Shown piece by piece: positions 27,549 to 35,787 of a stretch of 64,000 nucleotides of DNA (position 1 is its first letter; each line of letters opens with the position of its first letter). The position numbers and the translations under genes were made by a program. The notes under the pieces were generated by a model, which did not search any database, had not been told where the DNA came from, and worked only from the letters and a program-made list of their open reading frames with translations. The stretch is from Planococcus donghaensis (GTDB lineage: Bacteria > Bacillota > Bacilli > Bacillales_A > Planococcaceae), in contig NZ_CP016543.2 in the NCBI RefSeq assembly GCF_001687665.2, positions 558,001-622,000 of the forward strand, written 5' to 3'.

Positions 27549-28285
27549 AACTAATATGTGTCGAAAACTACGAAGAGATGAGCAGCAAGGCGGCAGAGTT
27601 AGTGGAACAACAAATTTTAGAAAATGATCATTCGGTGCTCGGACTTGCGACTGGTTCGACGCCGCTTGGCCTTTATGAAAACCTTATTCGCGGTTTTAAA
27701 GAACGCGGGATTTCTTATCAAAACGTTCATACTGTAAACTTGGACGAATACAGAGGGTTAGCAGGAACTCATCCAAACAGCTACCGCTATTTTATGAATA
27801 AGAAACTGTTTGGTCATATTGATATAAAGTTAGAAAATACGCATATTCCAAATGGCAAAGCAAAGTCAGTTGAAGCAGAATGCGCACGTTACGAAGCATT
27901 GATTCATGAAATTGGGCCCCCCGATTTGCAAATTCTCGGCATGGGAATGAACGGACATATCGGCTTTAATGAACCCGGCACACCGGAGAAAAGTGTGACA
28001 CATTGTGTATCGCTTGATCCCTCCACACGAAACAGCAATGCCCGTTTTTTCAGTGACCGCGATGAAGTGCCGACCCATGCAATTACGATGGGGATTGAAT
28101 CGATTTTAAAAAGCAAACAAATTCTCGTTTTGGTTTCTGGGAAAAACAAAGCGCAAGCAGTCAAGCGGTTGTTGGCCGGACGGATTAGTGAACAGTTTCC
28201 AGCGTCGTTTTTATGGAAACACAATCATGTTACACTAATTGTGGATAAGGAAGCATATAGCTTGGTAGCGGCAAACGAGGAGTGA
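27545..28285 (+). CDS. nagB: Glucosamine-6-phosphate deaminase
   Basis: NagB converts glucosamine-6-P to fructose-6-P and ammonia, feeding glycolysis. The ATG at 27545 overlaps the nagA stop and is preceded by GAAGGAGAA (246 residues). Motifs: GLATGSTPLGLYENL, VNLDEYRGL with the catalytic Asp, and LGMGMNGHIGFNEPG with the ring-opening His. It has the short C terminus typical of Bacillus-type enzymes without the E. coli allosteric extension. Confidence 0.96.
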   Translation: MKLICVENYEEMSSKAAELVEQQILENDHSVLGLATGSTPLGLYENLIRGFKERGISYQNVHTVNLDEYRGLAGTHPNSYRYFMNKKLFGHIDIKLENTHIPNGKAKSVEAECARYEALIHEIGPPDLQILGMGMNGHIGFNEPGTPEKSVTHCVSLDPSTRNSNARFFSDRDEVPTHAITMGIESILKSKQILVLVSGKNKAQAVKRLLAGRISEQFPASFLWKHNHVTLIVDKEAYSLVAANEE

Positions 28286-28290
28286 TCACA

Positions 28291-29013
28291 GTGCTGGACA
28301 AACAATCGCCAATTCCGATTTACATTCAAATAGAAGAACAGCTAAAACAGCAAATTCAGCAAGGAGATTTTTTAGTAGGGACGGCGATTCCATCTGAGCG
28401 GGAGTTGACCGAGTATTTTGGCGTCAGCCGGATGACGGTGCGCCAATCGGTTACGAATTTGGTCAATGAAGGTTTGCTATATCGAGAAAAAGGTCGGGGC
28501 ACATTTGTTGCGTCTCCAAAAGTGGAACAGCCGTTAAACGGTTTGACGAGTTTCACAGAAGACATGTTAGCCCGCGGCATGGCGCCAAGCAATAAAATCA
28601 TCGGCTTTGAAATAGTAAAACCTGACGCTGACGTTGTAACGGCTTTGCAATTAGTTGACGGAGAAAAAGTTTACTTTATCGAACGGATTCGCTTTGCCGA
28701 TGACAAGACCATGGCCATCGAACGGACCTATTTGCCAGTCGCGCGTTTCCCAGGCTTACACCGGGATTTGCTACAAGGATCGCTGTATGCGATGATAGAA
28801 AACAATCAGCAGCTGAAAATCAGTCATGCCACCCAGCGGATGGAAGCTGGACTGGTGAAAAAAGAAGATGCCGAACTGTTGCAAATTGATGTGCCAGCCG
28901 CTATCTTAATGATTGAACGCATCAGCTATTTAGATGGCGATGTGCCATTTGAATTGGTACGCAGTACGTACCGAGCAGATCGCTACAAATTCACCACCGA
29001 AATTAAACGGTAA
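28291..29013 (+). CDS. nagR: GntR/HutC-family regulator of GlcNAc utilisation
   Basis: A winged-helix repressor (240 residues) like B. subtilis NagR/YvoA, which releases its operators on binding glucosamine-6-P or GlcNAc-6-P. The N terminus reads QSPIPIYIQIEEQLKQQI, followed by the recognition-helix region SERELTEYFGVSRMTVRQSV, and a UTRA ligand domain (about 85-235) with LNGLTSFTEDMLARGM. GAGGAGTGA precedes the GTG at 28291; GTG 28282 overlaps the site itself and is less likely. Its probable operator is the palindrome at 24338-24355. Confidence 0.92.
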   Translation: MLDKQSPIPIYIQIEEQLKQQIQQGDFLVGTAIPSERELTEYFGVSRMTVRQSVTNLVNEGLLYREKGRGTFVASPKVEQPLNGLTSFTEDMLARGMAPSNKIIGFEIVKPDADVVTALQLVDGEKVYFIERIRFADDKTMAIERTYLPVARFPGLHRDLLQGSLYAMIENNQQLKISHATQRMEAGLVKKEDAELLQIDVPAAILMIERISYLDGDVPFELVRSTYRADRYKFTTEIKR

Positions 29014-29032
29014 TCAAAAAGGAGAAATGGAC

Positions 29033-29302
29033 ATGATTGAAAAAAGTTATACAATTACAAGCGACGAAGGACTTCACGCACGTCCGGCATCAAAATTAGT
29101 GGGCGCAGTATCACCGTTTGCGGCTGAAGTAAAAATGCTTTATAAAGAAAAAGAAGTAAACTTAAAATCAATTATGGGCGTTATGTCACTTGGCGTTTCA
29201 AAAGGCAACACAGTTAAAATTACAGCTGACGGCAGCGATGAAGAATCACTGATGGCGAAAGTAGACGAACTCATTATCGCTGAAGGCCTTGGAGAAGCAT
29301 AA
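29033..29302 (+). CDS. ptsH: Phosphocarrier protein HPr
   Basis: HPr relays phosphate from enzyme I to PTS permeases and, as Ser-P, is a CcpA corepressor in Firmicutes. AAAGGAG lies about eight bases before the ATG at 29033 (89 residues). The active-site His15 is in GLHARPA and the regulatory Ser46 is in LKSIMGVMSLG, so it looks fully functional, not a Crh-like form. It is embedded in the nag operon, without an adjacent ptsI. Confidence 0.95.
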   Translation: MIEKSYTITSDEGLHARPASKLVGAVSPFAAEVKMLYKEKEVNLKSIMGVMSLGVSKGNTVKITADGSDEESLMAKVDELIIAEGLGEA

Positions 29303-29331
29303 GAACCTGTCTGATGTGGAGTTGAGTCACG

Positions 29332-30066
29332 ATGATAAAAAGCTACTTCCAGCAAGCACATGAACGTCTAGAGCTTGTCGAAAAAAATGAAACCGAAGCG
29401 ATGCTGTCCGCTGCTAAAAAAGTAGCGACTGCTATCCAATCGGGTGGCATCATCCAATTATTTGGTTGTGGGCACTCGCATATTTTAACGGAAGAAGTAT
29501 TTTACCGTGCCGGTGGATTGGTTCCGATTAAGCCGATTTTCGTGGAACCGTTAATGTTACACGAAGGAGCTGTCCAGTCATCTCAGCTCGAGCGTCAAAA
29601 TGACTATGCAGCAAGTTTCTTGAAAGACCAGGATTTTCAAAAAGACGACGTCGTGTTTGTCATTTCAACATCTGGCCGAAACCCGGTGCCGGTAGACGTA
29701 GCTTTAGCGGCGCGTGAAAAAGGCGCATATGTGATTGGCATTACCTCGCTTTCGTATTCTGGCAGTCAAACTTCGCGACACAGTAGTGGTAACCATCTTT
29801 TCAATTCAGTAGATTTGGTAATCGACAATCATTCGGTTGCTGGTGACGCAGTTTTATCATATGAAGGTGTAGACGTTCCATTTGGTCCCACTTCTACAGT
29901 TGTTGGCGCCACAATTTTAAACGCCATTTTTGCACAAGCGATTCGGGAAATGGCTGATGCGGGATTTGCGCCACCGGTATTTTTGAGCGGCAATATTGAT
30001 GGCTCAGACGAACACAATCAAAACTTGATCGACACGTACAGTGAGCGAATTTCGTTGCTGTCGTAA
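29332..30066 (+). CDS. SIS-domain protein, UPF0309 family
   Basis: A 244-residue single SIS (sugar isomerase) domain protein. SIS folds bind phosphosugars; the exact reaction of this family is not established to my knowledge. Features: GGIIQLFGCGHSHILTEEVFYRAGG (about 38-62, a phosphosugar loop), VFVISTSGRNPVPVDVA near 110, and the C-terminal SGNIDGSDEHNQ. Its place at the end of the nag operon suggests an amino-sugar-phosphate substrate, perhaps an isomerase or etherase-like step for cell wall sugars. The start may be ATG 29332, preceded by GAGTTGAG, a weak ribosome binding site. Confidence 0.85.
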   Translation: MIKSYFQQAHERLELVEKNETEAMLSAAKKVATAIQSGGIIQLFGCGHSHILTEEVFYRAGGLVPIKPIFVEPLMLHEGAVQSSQLERQNDYAASFLKDQDFQKDDVVFVISTSGRNPVPVDVALAAREKGAYVIGITSLSYSGSQTSRHSSGNHLFNSVDLVIDNHSVAGDAVLSYEGVDVPFGPTSTVVGATILNAIFAQAIREMADAGFAPPVFLSGNIDGSDEHNQNLIDTYSERISLLS

Positions 30067-30078
30067 GGGTTAGGATTT

Positions 30079-30123
30079 AGCGCACGGCAGGTTTTTCTGC
30101 CGTGCTTTTTTGTGTAATTGGGG
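30079..30123 (+). terminator. Terminator of the nag operon plus conserved leader
   Basis: GCACGGCAG-GTTTTT-CTGCCGTGC followed by TTTTTT terminates the nag operon 13 bases after the last stop. The 45 bases, including TGTGTAATTGGGG after the hairpin, are perfectly repeated in inverted orientation at 24166-24210. Confidence 0.92.
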
Positions 30124-30383
30124 TGTTGGGTTTTGCGGGATTTTTTTGGGACGCGCGTATTTTTGCCGGAGCGCGCGTAAGTTTCGCGGACCGTGCGTAT
30201 TTTTGCAGGAGCGCGCATAAGTTTCGCGGCGCGTGCGTAAGCTCACCGCGCGTGCATATTTCGCCGGGAGCGCGCATAAGTTTCGCAGACCGTGCGTATT
30301 TTCCCGGGAGCGCGCATAAGTTTCGCGGACCGCGCGTATTTTCCCAGAACCGCGCATAACCCTTAACGCATCGTGCATATCAT
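30124..30383. repeat. Array B: GC-rich array related to array A
   Basis: Starts with a G-run leader (TGTTGGGTTTTGCGGG) and continues as alternating half units GCGCGTATTTTTGCCGGA and GCGCATAAGTTTCGCGGACC, about 20 bp each. GTTTCGCGG recurs at 30181, 30221 and 30320, with a GTTTCGCAG variant at 30280. The half units correspond to the reverse complement of array A modules (GTGCGTATTTTCGCCGG, GCGCATAAGC). No 101-bp period is clear here. Confidence 0.88.
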
Positions 30384-30390
30384 CCCCCAT

Positions 30391-30420
30391 AAAAACCCCC
30401 CTGCAACAATGCAGGGGGGT
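30391..30420 (-). terminator. Rho-independent terminator of the DUF1541 lipoprotein gene
   Basis: On the minus strand ACCCCCCTGC and GCAGGGGGGT form a stem around ATTGTT and are followed by TTTTTATG. It begins 8 bases after the stop of the minus-strand gene. Confidence 0.85.
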
Positions 30421-30427
30421 TCATCAT

Positions 30428-31018
30428 TTATTCAGCAGATAACTCACTCTCAGTTACCCATTTATGATTCTTTATCTCTTCACCGTTCTCAGTATCCGTA
30501 TAGTCGACCATATAAACCGTTGTTTCTTCAGCAGTATCGATCGTTGCAGTAGCACCATCCATGCCTTCCATGTGATCTACAGCAATTACTGCTTCGTCTC
30601 CAGCTGAAAGTGGCATGTCGCCAGCATCTTCTAACTCTTCGTGGATGACCCACTTGTGATTTTCGACGGGTTCGCCGCCTGTAGTTGGTGTATAACTCAA
30701 TGCGTACACGGTTGTATCAAAGGCGCCAACAATCGTGGCCTCAGCACCGTCCATTCCTGGCATATGCTCAGCGGTAATCTTTGCTTGGCTACCAATTTCA
30801 AATGTTGGATTATCTGATACTGCCAGCCCCTCAGGAACTTCATCAGAGCCGGAATGATCCATATCGCCGTGTCCCGCATCTTCATCCGCTTCTTCATTCA
30901 TTTCTACGTGCGTATCAGGGTCTGCTGGGTTCATATCTTCTTCTGTATCACCGCAAGCAGCTAATGTAAGTGCTGTTAAAGTCGACATTGTTAGTAGCAA
31001 TAGTTTCTTGTGAATCAT
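30428..31018 (-). CDS. YdhK-like lipoprotein with two DUF1541 repeats
   Basis: A 196-residue lipoprotein (lipobox LAAC, Cys22), then an acidic His/Met-containing linker (GHGDMDHSG), then two copies of DUF1541: about 70-128 with AKITAEHMPGMDGAEATI and 135-193 with AVIAVDHMEGMDGATATI. Each repeat ends in NHKWV. His- and Met-rich linkers and DUF1541 proteins often accompany copper genes, so an envelope metal-binding role is possible; no function is proven. A GAGGGATAT ribosome binding site lies upstream. Divergent from the next gene. Confidence 0.88.
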   Translation of the reverse strand: MIHKKLLLLTMSTLTALTLAACGDTEEDMNPADPDTHVEMNEEADEDAGHGDMDHSGSDEVPEGLAVSDNPTFEIGSQAKITAEHMPGMDGAEATIVGAFDTTVYALSYTPTTGGEPVENHKWVIHEELEDAGDMPLSAGDEAVIAVDHMEGMDGATATIDTAEETTVYMVDYTDTENGEEIKNHKWVTESELSAE

Positions 31019-31152
31019 CTATATCCCTCTTCCATTCTTGTAGTAAATGTACTGTACCCGCTAATTGTGCATTTGCTGTGCAGAATCTGCACCAAAACTC
31101 AAAACTTTTCCTGTACAATGAAACCTAACTAACGAATCGGAGGATGAAAATA

Positions 31153-32091
31153 ATGAAAGCAAAATGGATGTTAACCCCTTTAATGACAGGATTGCTGCTA
31201 GTCGGATGCTCACCAAGCGAAGAGTCAGATACATCAACTACTGAAACGAATGAAAGTTCGGAAGAAGTGGAAGTGGCATTTGATGGTCAATTAGACCATG
31301 TTCACGGCATGGGCTATATCGAAAATGAAGAAGGCTTGTACTTTGCCTCGCATCACGGCTTGCGAATTTACCGCGACGGCCAATGGTTGGAAGCAACTGA
31401 ACACGCGAATGATTATATGGGGTTTAACGCAGTAGCCGAGGGCTTTTATACATCAGGTCATCCAGGGCCAGATTCAATGATGCAAAATCCGATTGGAATT
31501 CAAAGAAGTATAGACGGTGGTCGTTCGCTCGATCACATGGGCTTTGAGGGCGAAACGGATTTTCACCATATGGCGGTTGGTTACCGCAGTCATCATCTGT
31601 TCGTGATGAATCCTCAAGAAAATTCGGAGCTAAGCGCAGGATATTTCCGTAGTGAAAACGATGGAGAAGAATGGCAGCAAGTCAGTGGATCTGGACTAGC
31701 AGGCGAAGTGTCAGCTTTTGCCATGCACCCGAGTGATTCGCAACTAATTGCTGCAGCTTCAACAGAAGGCGTATTTTTATCAGAAGATGGAGGAGATAAT
31801 TTTTCGCCATTAACAGGGAATGTGGTTTTCGGTACAGCTGTGTTTTTTAACGAAGAGTCGCTGTATTATGCAACGTACGACGCACAAGCAGAACTGATCA
31901 ACTACACGTTAGAAACAGCCAATAAGCAGTCAATCGAGTTACCTGATTTACCGGAAGATGGAGTTATATTCATCGCTCAAAATCCACTCCAAGAAGAACA
32001 GCTCGCCATATACACAGCAGCGGGTCACGCTTTTGTTTTTGAGGATGATAGCTGGAACCAAATTTTAAACGCTGGACAAGTAGAGAAATAA
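31153..32091 (+). CDS. F510_1955-type lipoprotein with BNR/sortilin-like beta-propeller repeats
   Basis: A secreted lipoprotein (lipobox LLVGC, Cys19) of 312 residues. CGGAGG lies nine bases before the ATG at 31153; ATG 31144 directly abuts the site. After an acidic linker come HVHGMGYIENEEGLYFASHHGLRIYRDGQW and repeated bladed segments (QRSIDGGRSLDHMGF, FRSENDGEEWQQVSG, FLSEDGGDNFSPL) with the S/D-x-DGG-x-x-W/F sequence of BNR (Asp-box) repeats. The family name suggests a glycosyl hydrolase but I see no proven catalytic set. It lies directly upstream of a two-component system. Confidence 0.82.
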   Translation: MKAKWMLTPLMTGLLLVGCSPSEESDTSTTETNESSEEVEVAFDGQLDHVHGMGYIENEEGLYFASHHGLRIYRDGQWLEATEHANDYMGFNAVAEGFYTSGHPGPDSMMQNPIGIQRSIDGGRSLDHMGFEGETDFHHMAVGYRSHHLFVMNPQENSELSAGYFRSENDGEEWQQVSGSGLAGEVSAFAMHPSDSQLIAAASTEGVFLSEDGGDNFSPLTGNVVFGTAVFFNEESLYYATYDAQAELINYTLETANKQSIELPDLPEDGVIFIAQNPLQEEQLAIYTAAGHAFVFEDDSWNQILNAGQVEK

Positions 32092-32118
32092 AAAAGCTAG
32101 AAAACAGCGGAGGTCCTT

Positions 32119-33507
32119 ATGTTTAATAAACTTTCTTTGAAAATCGGTATGTTGTTTTTTGTCTTTATCTTAATTATTCAAGCGTTCTTGTTTGCGACGT
32201 TGTATGTGACACTGGTCAATGAACGAGTCGACAGAGTATTGGATAGTTTGTTGGCAAGAGGTGAAACGCATAGCGAAGTGTTGGCTGATAGTTTTGAGGA
32301 AGTTACGTTGAAACACGTAGGCATGATGGAAGCGGCCACTAACTTTATCGTCGTGATTACAGATGCGACAGGAGAGATTTTGGTGAATTCAGATGCGCTA
32401 GAGCCGGAAATGCTGGAGGTTCTTGAACATACAGACTTTAAAAAGGCACCTACCAAAGGTGAAATTATCGAAGAAGATTGGAAAGTAAAACGTTATATTG
32501 CAACCGATAGTCCAATTACGATTGATGGACAACATGCAGGACATGTCTTTATGTTTGCGCCAACCGGTAATATTGATCGCATTGTTGCCCATTTAAAAAA
32601 TCAATTTTTGTTAGTAGCGCTGGTCGCCTTAGTATTAACAATTATTACGATTTTATTGTTGTCACGTTTTATTACTTTGCCGCTAATTCGCATGAAAGAA
32701 GCGACAGAGCAGTTAAGCCAAGGCAACAATCAAGTCGATTTATCAAATGAACGAAATGATGAGCTTGGTGAACTCGCCAATGCAATTACGAAGTTATCGA
32801 CAGATCTCGATCGGCTGAAAAAGGCGCGCAATGAATTTTTAGCGAGCATTTCACATGAATTGCGAACACCGTTAACCTATATTAAAGGTTACGCCGATAT
32901 TTTGGGGCGCGGAGATACGACAGAGGGAGAGCGCGAAGAATACTTGAACATTATTCGGGAAGAAACGGCTCACTTAACGTTGTTAATTAAAAATTTATTT
33001 GATTTGGCGGAATTGGATCGCAATCAATTCACGATTGAACAAAGAGACGTCTCAATTTCGGAATTATTAAACTCAGTTGCAGTTTTAGTGAAACCAGCAT
33101 TTGCAGATAAGCAACTTACTTTGTCTGTTCAATGCAGTGAAAATTTTCAGGTGTTTATCGATTCAAAACGTATTCAACAAGTATTGCTCAATATTTTAGA
33201 TAATGCCCGGAAACACTCGGTTGCAGGCGGAAGCGTAGTGATTATGTGCGCAGAAGAAGAAGGTGAAATTGTCATTCGGATTCGTGACGAAGGGCAAGGA
33301 ATACCTGAAGGCGAACTGCCATTTGTTTTTGACCGACTTTACCGAGTCGAAAAATCGAGGTCACGAGAACGAGGCGGTTCAGGGCTAGGGCTGGCAATTG
33401 CTAAAGAAATTGTAGAATCACATGGTGGACAGATCAACATCGACAGCCAAGCTGGCAAAGGAACGACGGTGACGATTCGTTTGAAAAGAGGTGGAGACCA
33501 TTCCTAA
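32119..33507 (+). CDS. Sensor histidine kinase with HAMP domain
   Basis: A 462-residue membrane kinase. Order: membrane segment 1 (about 8-30), an outer sensor domain (31-165), membrane segment 2 (about 166-187), HAMP (188-240, with ITLPLIRMKEATEQLSQG), HisKA with the phosphorylated His246 in SISHELRTPLTY, and the ATPase domain with NILDNARKH, RDEGQGIP and GGSGLGLAIAKEIVESHGG. GGAGGTCC precedes the ATG. It overlaps the response regulator by 17 bases. The ligand is unknown; the neighbouring lipoproteins may be its targets. Confidence 0.94.
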   Translation: MFNKLSLKIGMLFFVFILIIQAFLFATLYVTLVNERVDRVLDSLLARGETHSEVLADSFEEVTLKHVGMMEAATNFIVVITDATGEILVNSDALEPEMLEVLEHTDFKKAPTKGEIIEEDWKVKRYIATDSPITIDGQHAGHVFMFAPTGNIDRIVAHLKNQFLLVALVALVLTIITILLLSRFITLPLIRMKEATEQLSQGNNQVDLSNERNDELGELANAITKLSTDLDRLKKARNEFLASISHELRTPLTYIKGYADILGRGDTTEGEREEYLNIIREETAHLTLLIKNLFDLAELDRNQFTIEQRDVSISELLNSVAVLVKPAFADKQLTLSVQCSENFQVFIDSKRIQQVLLNILDNARKHSVAGGSVVIMCAEEEGEIVIRIRDEGQGIPEGELPFVFDRLYRVEKSRSRERGGSGLGLAIAKEIVESHGGQINIDSQAGKGTTVTIRLKRGGDHS

Positions 33508-34168
33508 AGTATTGTTGGTAGATGACGAAAAACGAATGCTTGATTTAGTTGCCCTTTATTTGCGGCCACATCACTACGTTTGCACAAAAGCAGCTAATGG
33601 CCATCAAGCTTTGGAATTAGTGAAAAAAGAATCTTTTGATTTGGTGTTACTAGATATTATGATGCCTGATATGGATGGCTGGGAAGTGTGCCGAGACATC
33701 CGCAAATTTTCGGATATCCCAATCATTATGTTGACAGCTCGCGAACAACAAGAAGACGTGGTCAAAGGGTTACGTCTCGGAGCAGACGATTACATGACTA
33801 AGCCTTTCGGCGAAGAAGAATTGCTTGCACGCATGGAAGCTTTGCTGCGCCGAAGCGCACCTACAAGACGAATCGAGTTTAAAGGGCTGCTTTGGGACGA
33901 AGAAGGTTTCGAATTAAGTTATGAACAAAAATCAATTCGCCTCACCCCGAAAGAATTTTCTATGCTCGGCTTGTTGATGAAAAATCCAAATAAAGTATTT
34001 GAACGCGATCGGCTATTAGAATTAATTTGGGGCTTTGACTCGGAAACAGAAGGACGAACCGTCGATTCGCATGTCCGCAATATTCGAGAAAAAGTTCGTC
34101 AAGCAGGTTTTCCCGTTGACGAGCATTTCTTAACGGTATGGGGAATCGGTTATAAATGGGTTCATTAA
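33491..34168 (+). CDS. OmpR-family response regulator
   Basis: A 225-residue response regulator: receiver domain with acidic pair Asp11-Asp12, phospho-acceptor Asp55 (LVLLDIMMPDMDG) and the conserved Lys in MTKPFGEEEL, then a winged-helix DNA-binding domain (about 128-223, with RLTPKEFSMLGLLMKNPNKVF and GRTVDSHVRNIREK). The start is taken as GTG 33491 inside the kinase gene, with AAAGAG upstream; an ATT three codons later has a better-placed GGTGGAG, so the exact start is open. Partner of the kinase above. Confidence 0.94.
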   Translation: METIPKVLLVDDEKRMLDLVALYLRPHHYVCTKAANGHQALELVKKESFDLVLLDIMMPDMDGWEVCRDIRKFSDIPIIMLTAREQQEDVVKGLRLGADDYMTKPFGEEELLARMEALLRRSAPTRRIEFKGLLWDEEGFELSYEQKSIRLTPKEFSMLGLLMKNPNKVFERDRLLELIWGFDSETEGRTVDSHVRNIREKVRQAGFPVDEHFLTVWGIGYKWVH

Positions 34169-34203
34169 AAAACCACTGCAGAAAAATCTGCAGTGGTTTT
34201 TTC
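34167..34203. terminator. Bidirectional terminator
   Basis: AAAAAACCACTGCAGA pairs with TCTGCAGTGGTTTTTT around AAAA. It serves the response regulator and the convergent flavoprotein gene. Confidence 0.92.
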
Positions 34204-35681
34204 TAAACTAATCGTTTGCCAGAAACCGAGCGTGCCGCATGAATACCGCTTGCAGCAGCGCCAATAGTGCCGCCTCCTGGGAAGATATGATCGCCACAAA
34301 CATATAAATTAGATAAACCAGAATGATGCGAAATCGAATAGAACAAAGCTGCATCTAAAGTTTGAGGAAATCCCCCGACAAAACCGTTAACACGACCCGC
34401 AAAACGTTCCCAAGCTTTAGGGGCGCCACTCTCCATATGAACAATTGCCTCACGAAACCCAGGGATTACATGTTGAATCGCTTGCAGCATACGCTCGGTT
34501 AAGACTTCGCGTGTTTTTTCATATTTAGCTGGGCTATCCCATTCTGCAACACGTGAATGGGTGGAAATCGTCACCGTTTGAAAGCCTTCAGGCGCACGTA
34601 ACTCGTCGCCTAGTAGAGAAGAGGACATAAAGAAATGACCGCCTTCAGCAAGTCCATCACCGGTTGAAATTTGTCTGAATGCCGGTAAAGGTTCGTCGAG
34701 TTTGGTCGAATCAATGGCTAGATAAAGCGTTAACGTTGCCCATGTCTCTCCGGCAATGCCGTCGCGTAAAGGCACTTTCAGTTTGGTGACAAGTTCCGGG
34801 GCTAGTATTTTCGGCAATTGCTGAATGGGGACGTTTAAAATAATATCGGTTGCGCTATAGGTGTTGCCGCGATGATCGGTCGCCATCCAGCCATCGTCTT
34901 GTTGTTCTAATTTTTCAATCGTTCGTCGTTTTTTCAACAAGCCACCATTTTCTATTAAACTGTCACCCATCAGTTCAGCAAAACGATACAAGCCGCCGGG
35001 TACATAATAGGCTCCCTCGTGGTAAATATCTAGCGCGACTGCAGCCAATAAATAAGCGACATCGTCACTCCCTGTTTGCATACTATCTATTAACAATCCA
35101 TCAAGCATATGCCGGAATTCATGCAATTCACTTAGCCCATGTTTTTTTAAACGTTGACTTAAAGTTTGATTGAGAAAAGGAAGCAGTTTCATGTGTTGGG
35201 GACGCACTGATTTAACCAAATAAGCCCACTCGTTTGCATTTACAGGAGGTAAGGCAGGTAGAGGGTCCATCAAGGTACGGACAGTTGTGGCTACTGCAAA
35301 AATTTCTTTATAGAAAGCACGAATGTTTTCGCTGTAAGATGGAAAGTGAGAGACAATGCCATCAACGTGTTGCGTACGGTCTTTATGAAAGACGAAAGTC
35401 GCATCCGGGTGAACCATTTCCATTACACGCTCGAGCGGTTCGATGGGCATTGGTTTACCGAGGTTGCGAAAAACACGCTCATGAATACCACCTGGTTCAA
35501 GTCCCATCCCGAGCGTTGCCCCAACGGGAAATAAATACTTGTGGCGCTTAAATTTACTAGCACAGCCACCTAGTTCTGAAGACGCTTCGAGCAAGGTCAC
35601 GGCCCATCCGTCTTTTGCGAGCAGCGAACCCGCTGTTAAACCGCCAATCCCTGCGCCGATAACCAATACGTGTCGAGTCAT
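34203..35681 (-). CDS. Phytoene desaturase-family FAD oxidoreductase (carotenoid-type)
   Basis: FAD-dependent amine oxidase/CrtI-fold protein of 492 residues from the ATG at 35681, which has AAAGGAGTGG upstream. The dinucleotide motif is VLVIGAGIGGLTAGSLLAKDGW at the N terminus (residues 5-26). A C-terminal FAD-contact segment reads NLYVCGDHIFPGGGTIGAAASGIHAAR. This group includes carotenoid desaturases, oxygenases and CrtISO-like isomerases; the orange pigments of Planococcaceae make a carotenoid role attractive. No crtM or other crt gene is adjacent, so the substrate is open. Confidence 0.85.
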   Translation of the reverse strand: MTRHVLVIGAGIGGLTAGSLLAKDGWAVTLLEASSELGGCASKFKRHKYLFPVGATLGMGLEPGGIHERVFRNLGKPMPIEPLERVMEMVHPDATFVFHKDRTQHVDGIVSHFPSYSENIRAFYKEIFAVATTVRTLMDPLPALPPVNANEWAYLVKSVRPQHMKLLPFLNQTLSQRLKKHGLSELHEFRHMLDGLLIDSMQTGSDDVAYLLAAVALDIYHEGAYYVPGGLYRFAELMGDSLIENGGLLKKRRTIEKLEQQDDGWMATDHRGNTYSATDIILNVPIQQLPKILAPELVTKLKVPLRDGIAGETWATLTLYLAIDSTKLDEPLPAFRQISTGDGLAEGGHFFMSSSLLGDELRAPEGFQTVTISTHSRVAEWDSPAKYEKTREVLTERMLQAIQHVIPGFREAIVHMESGAPKAWERFAGRVNGFVGGFPQTLDAALFYSISHHSGLSNLYVCGDHIFPGGGTIGAAASGIHAARSVSGKRLV

Positions 35682-35736
35682 CCGAATCCACTCCTTTGAG
35701 TTTATTATGGCGAAAAGCGAGCATTCCTGCCAATAC

Positions 35737-35776
35737 AAAAGCCCGGTCGCAGGAAATTTCCTGCGACCGGGCTTTT
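35737..35776 (-). terminator. Terminator of the Cys-rich four-helix protein gene
   Basis: AAAAGCCCGGTCGCAGGAAA pairs with TTTCCTGCGACCGGGCTTTT, a nearly perfect stem with a T-run on the minus strand, 12 bases after the minus-strand stop at 35788. Confidence 0.9.
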
Positions 35777-35787
35777 ACTGAAAAGAA

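Noticed and set aside
23621..30383. Composite transposon or genomic island around the nag operon
   Set aside because: There is an inverted 45-bp repeat, but no transposase, no target-site duplication that I can see, and the nag genes look native in composition. Kept only as a possible invertible segment.
30018..30390. Arg-rich frames in array B
   Set aside because: Same reason as in array A; they also run across the nag operon terminator.
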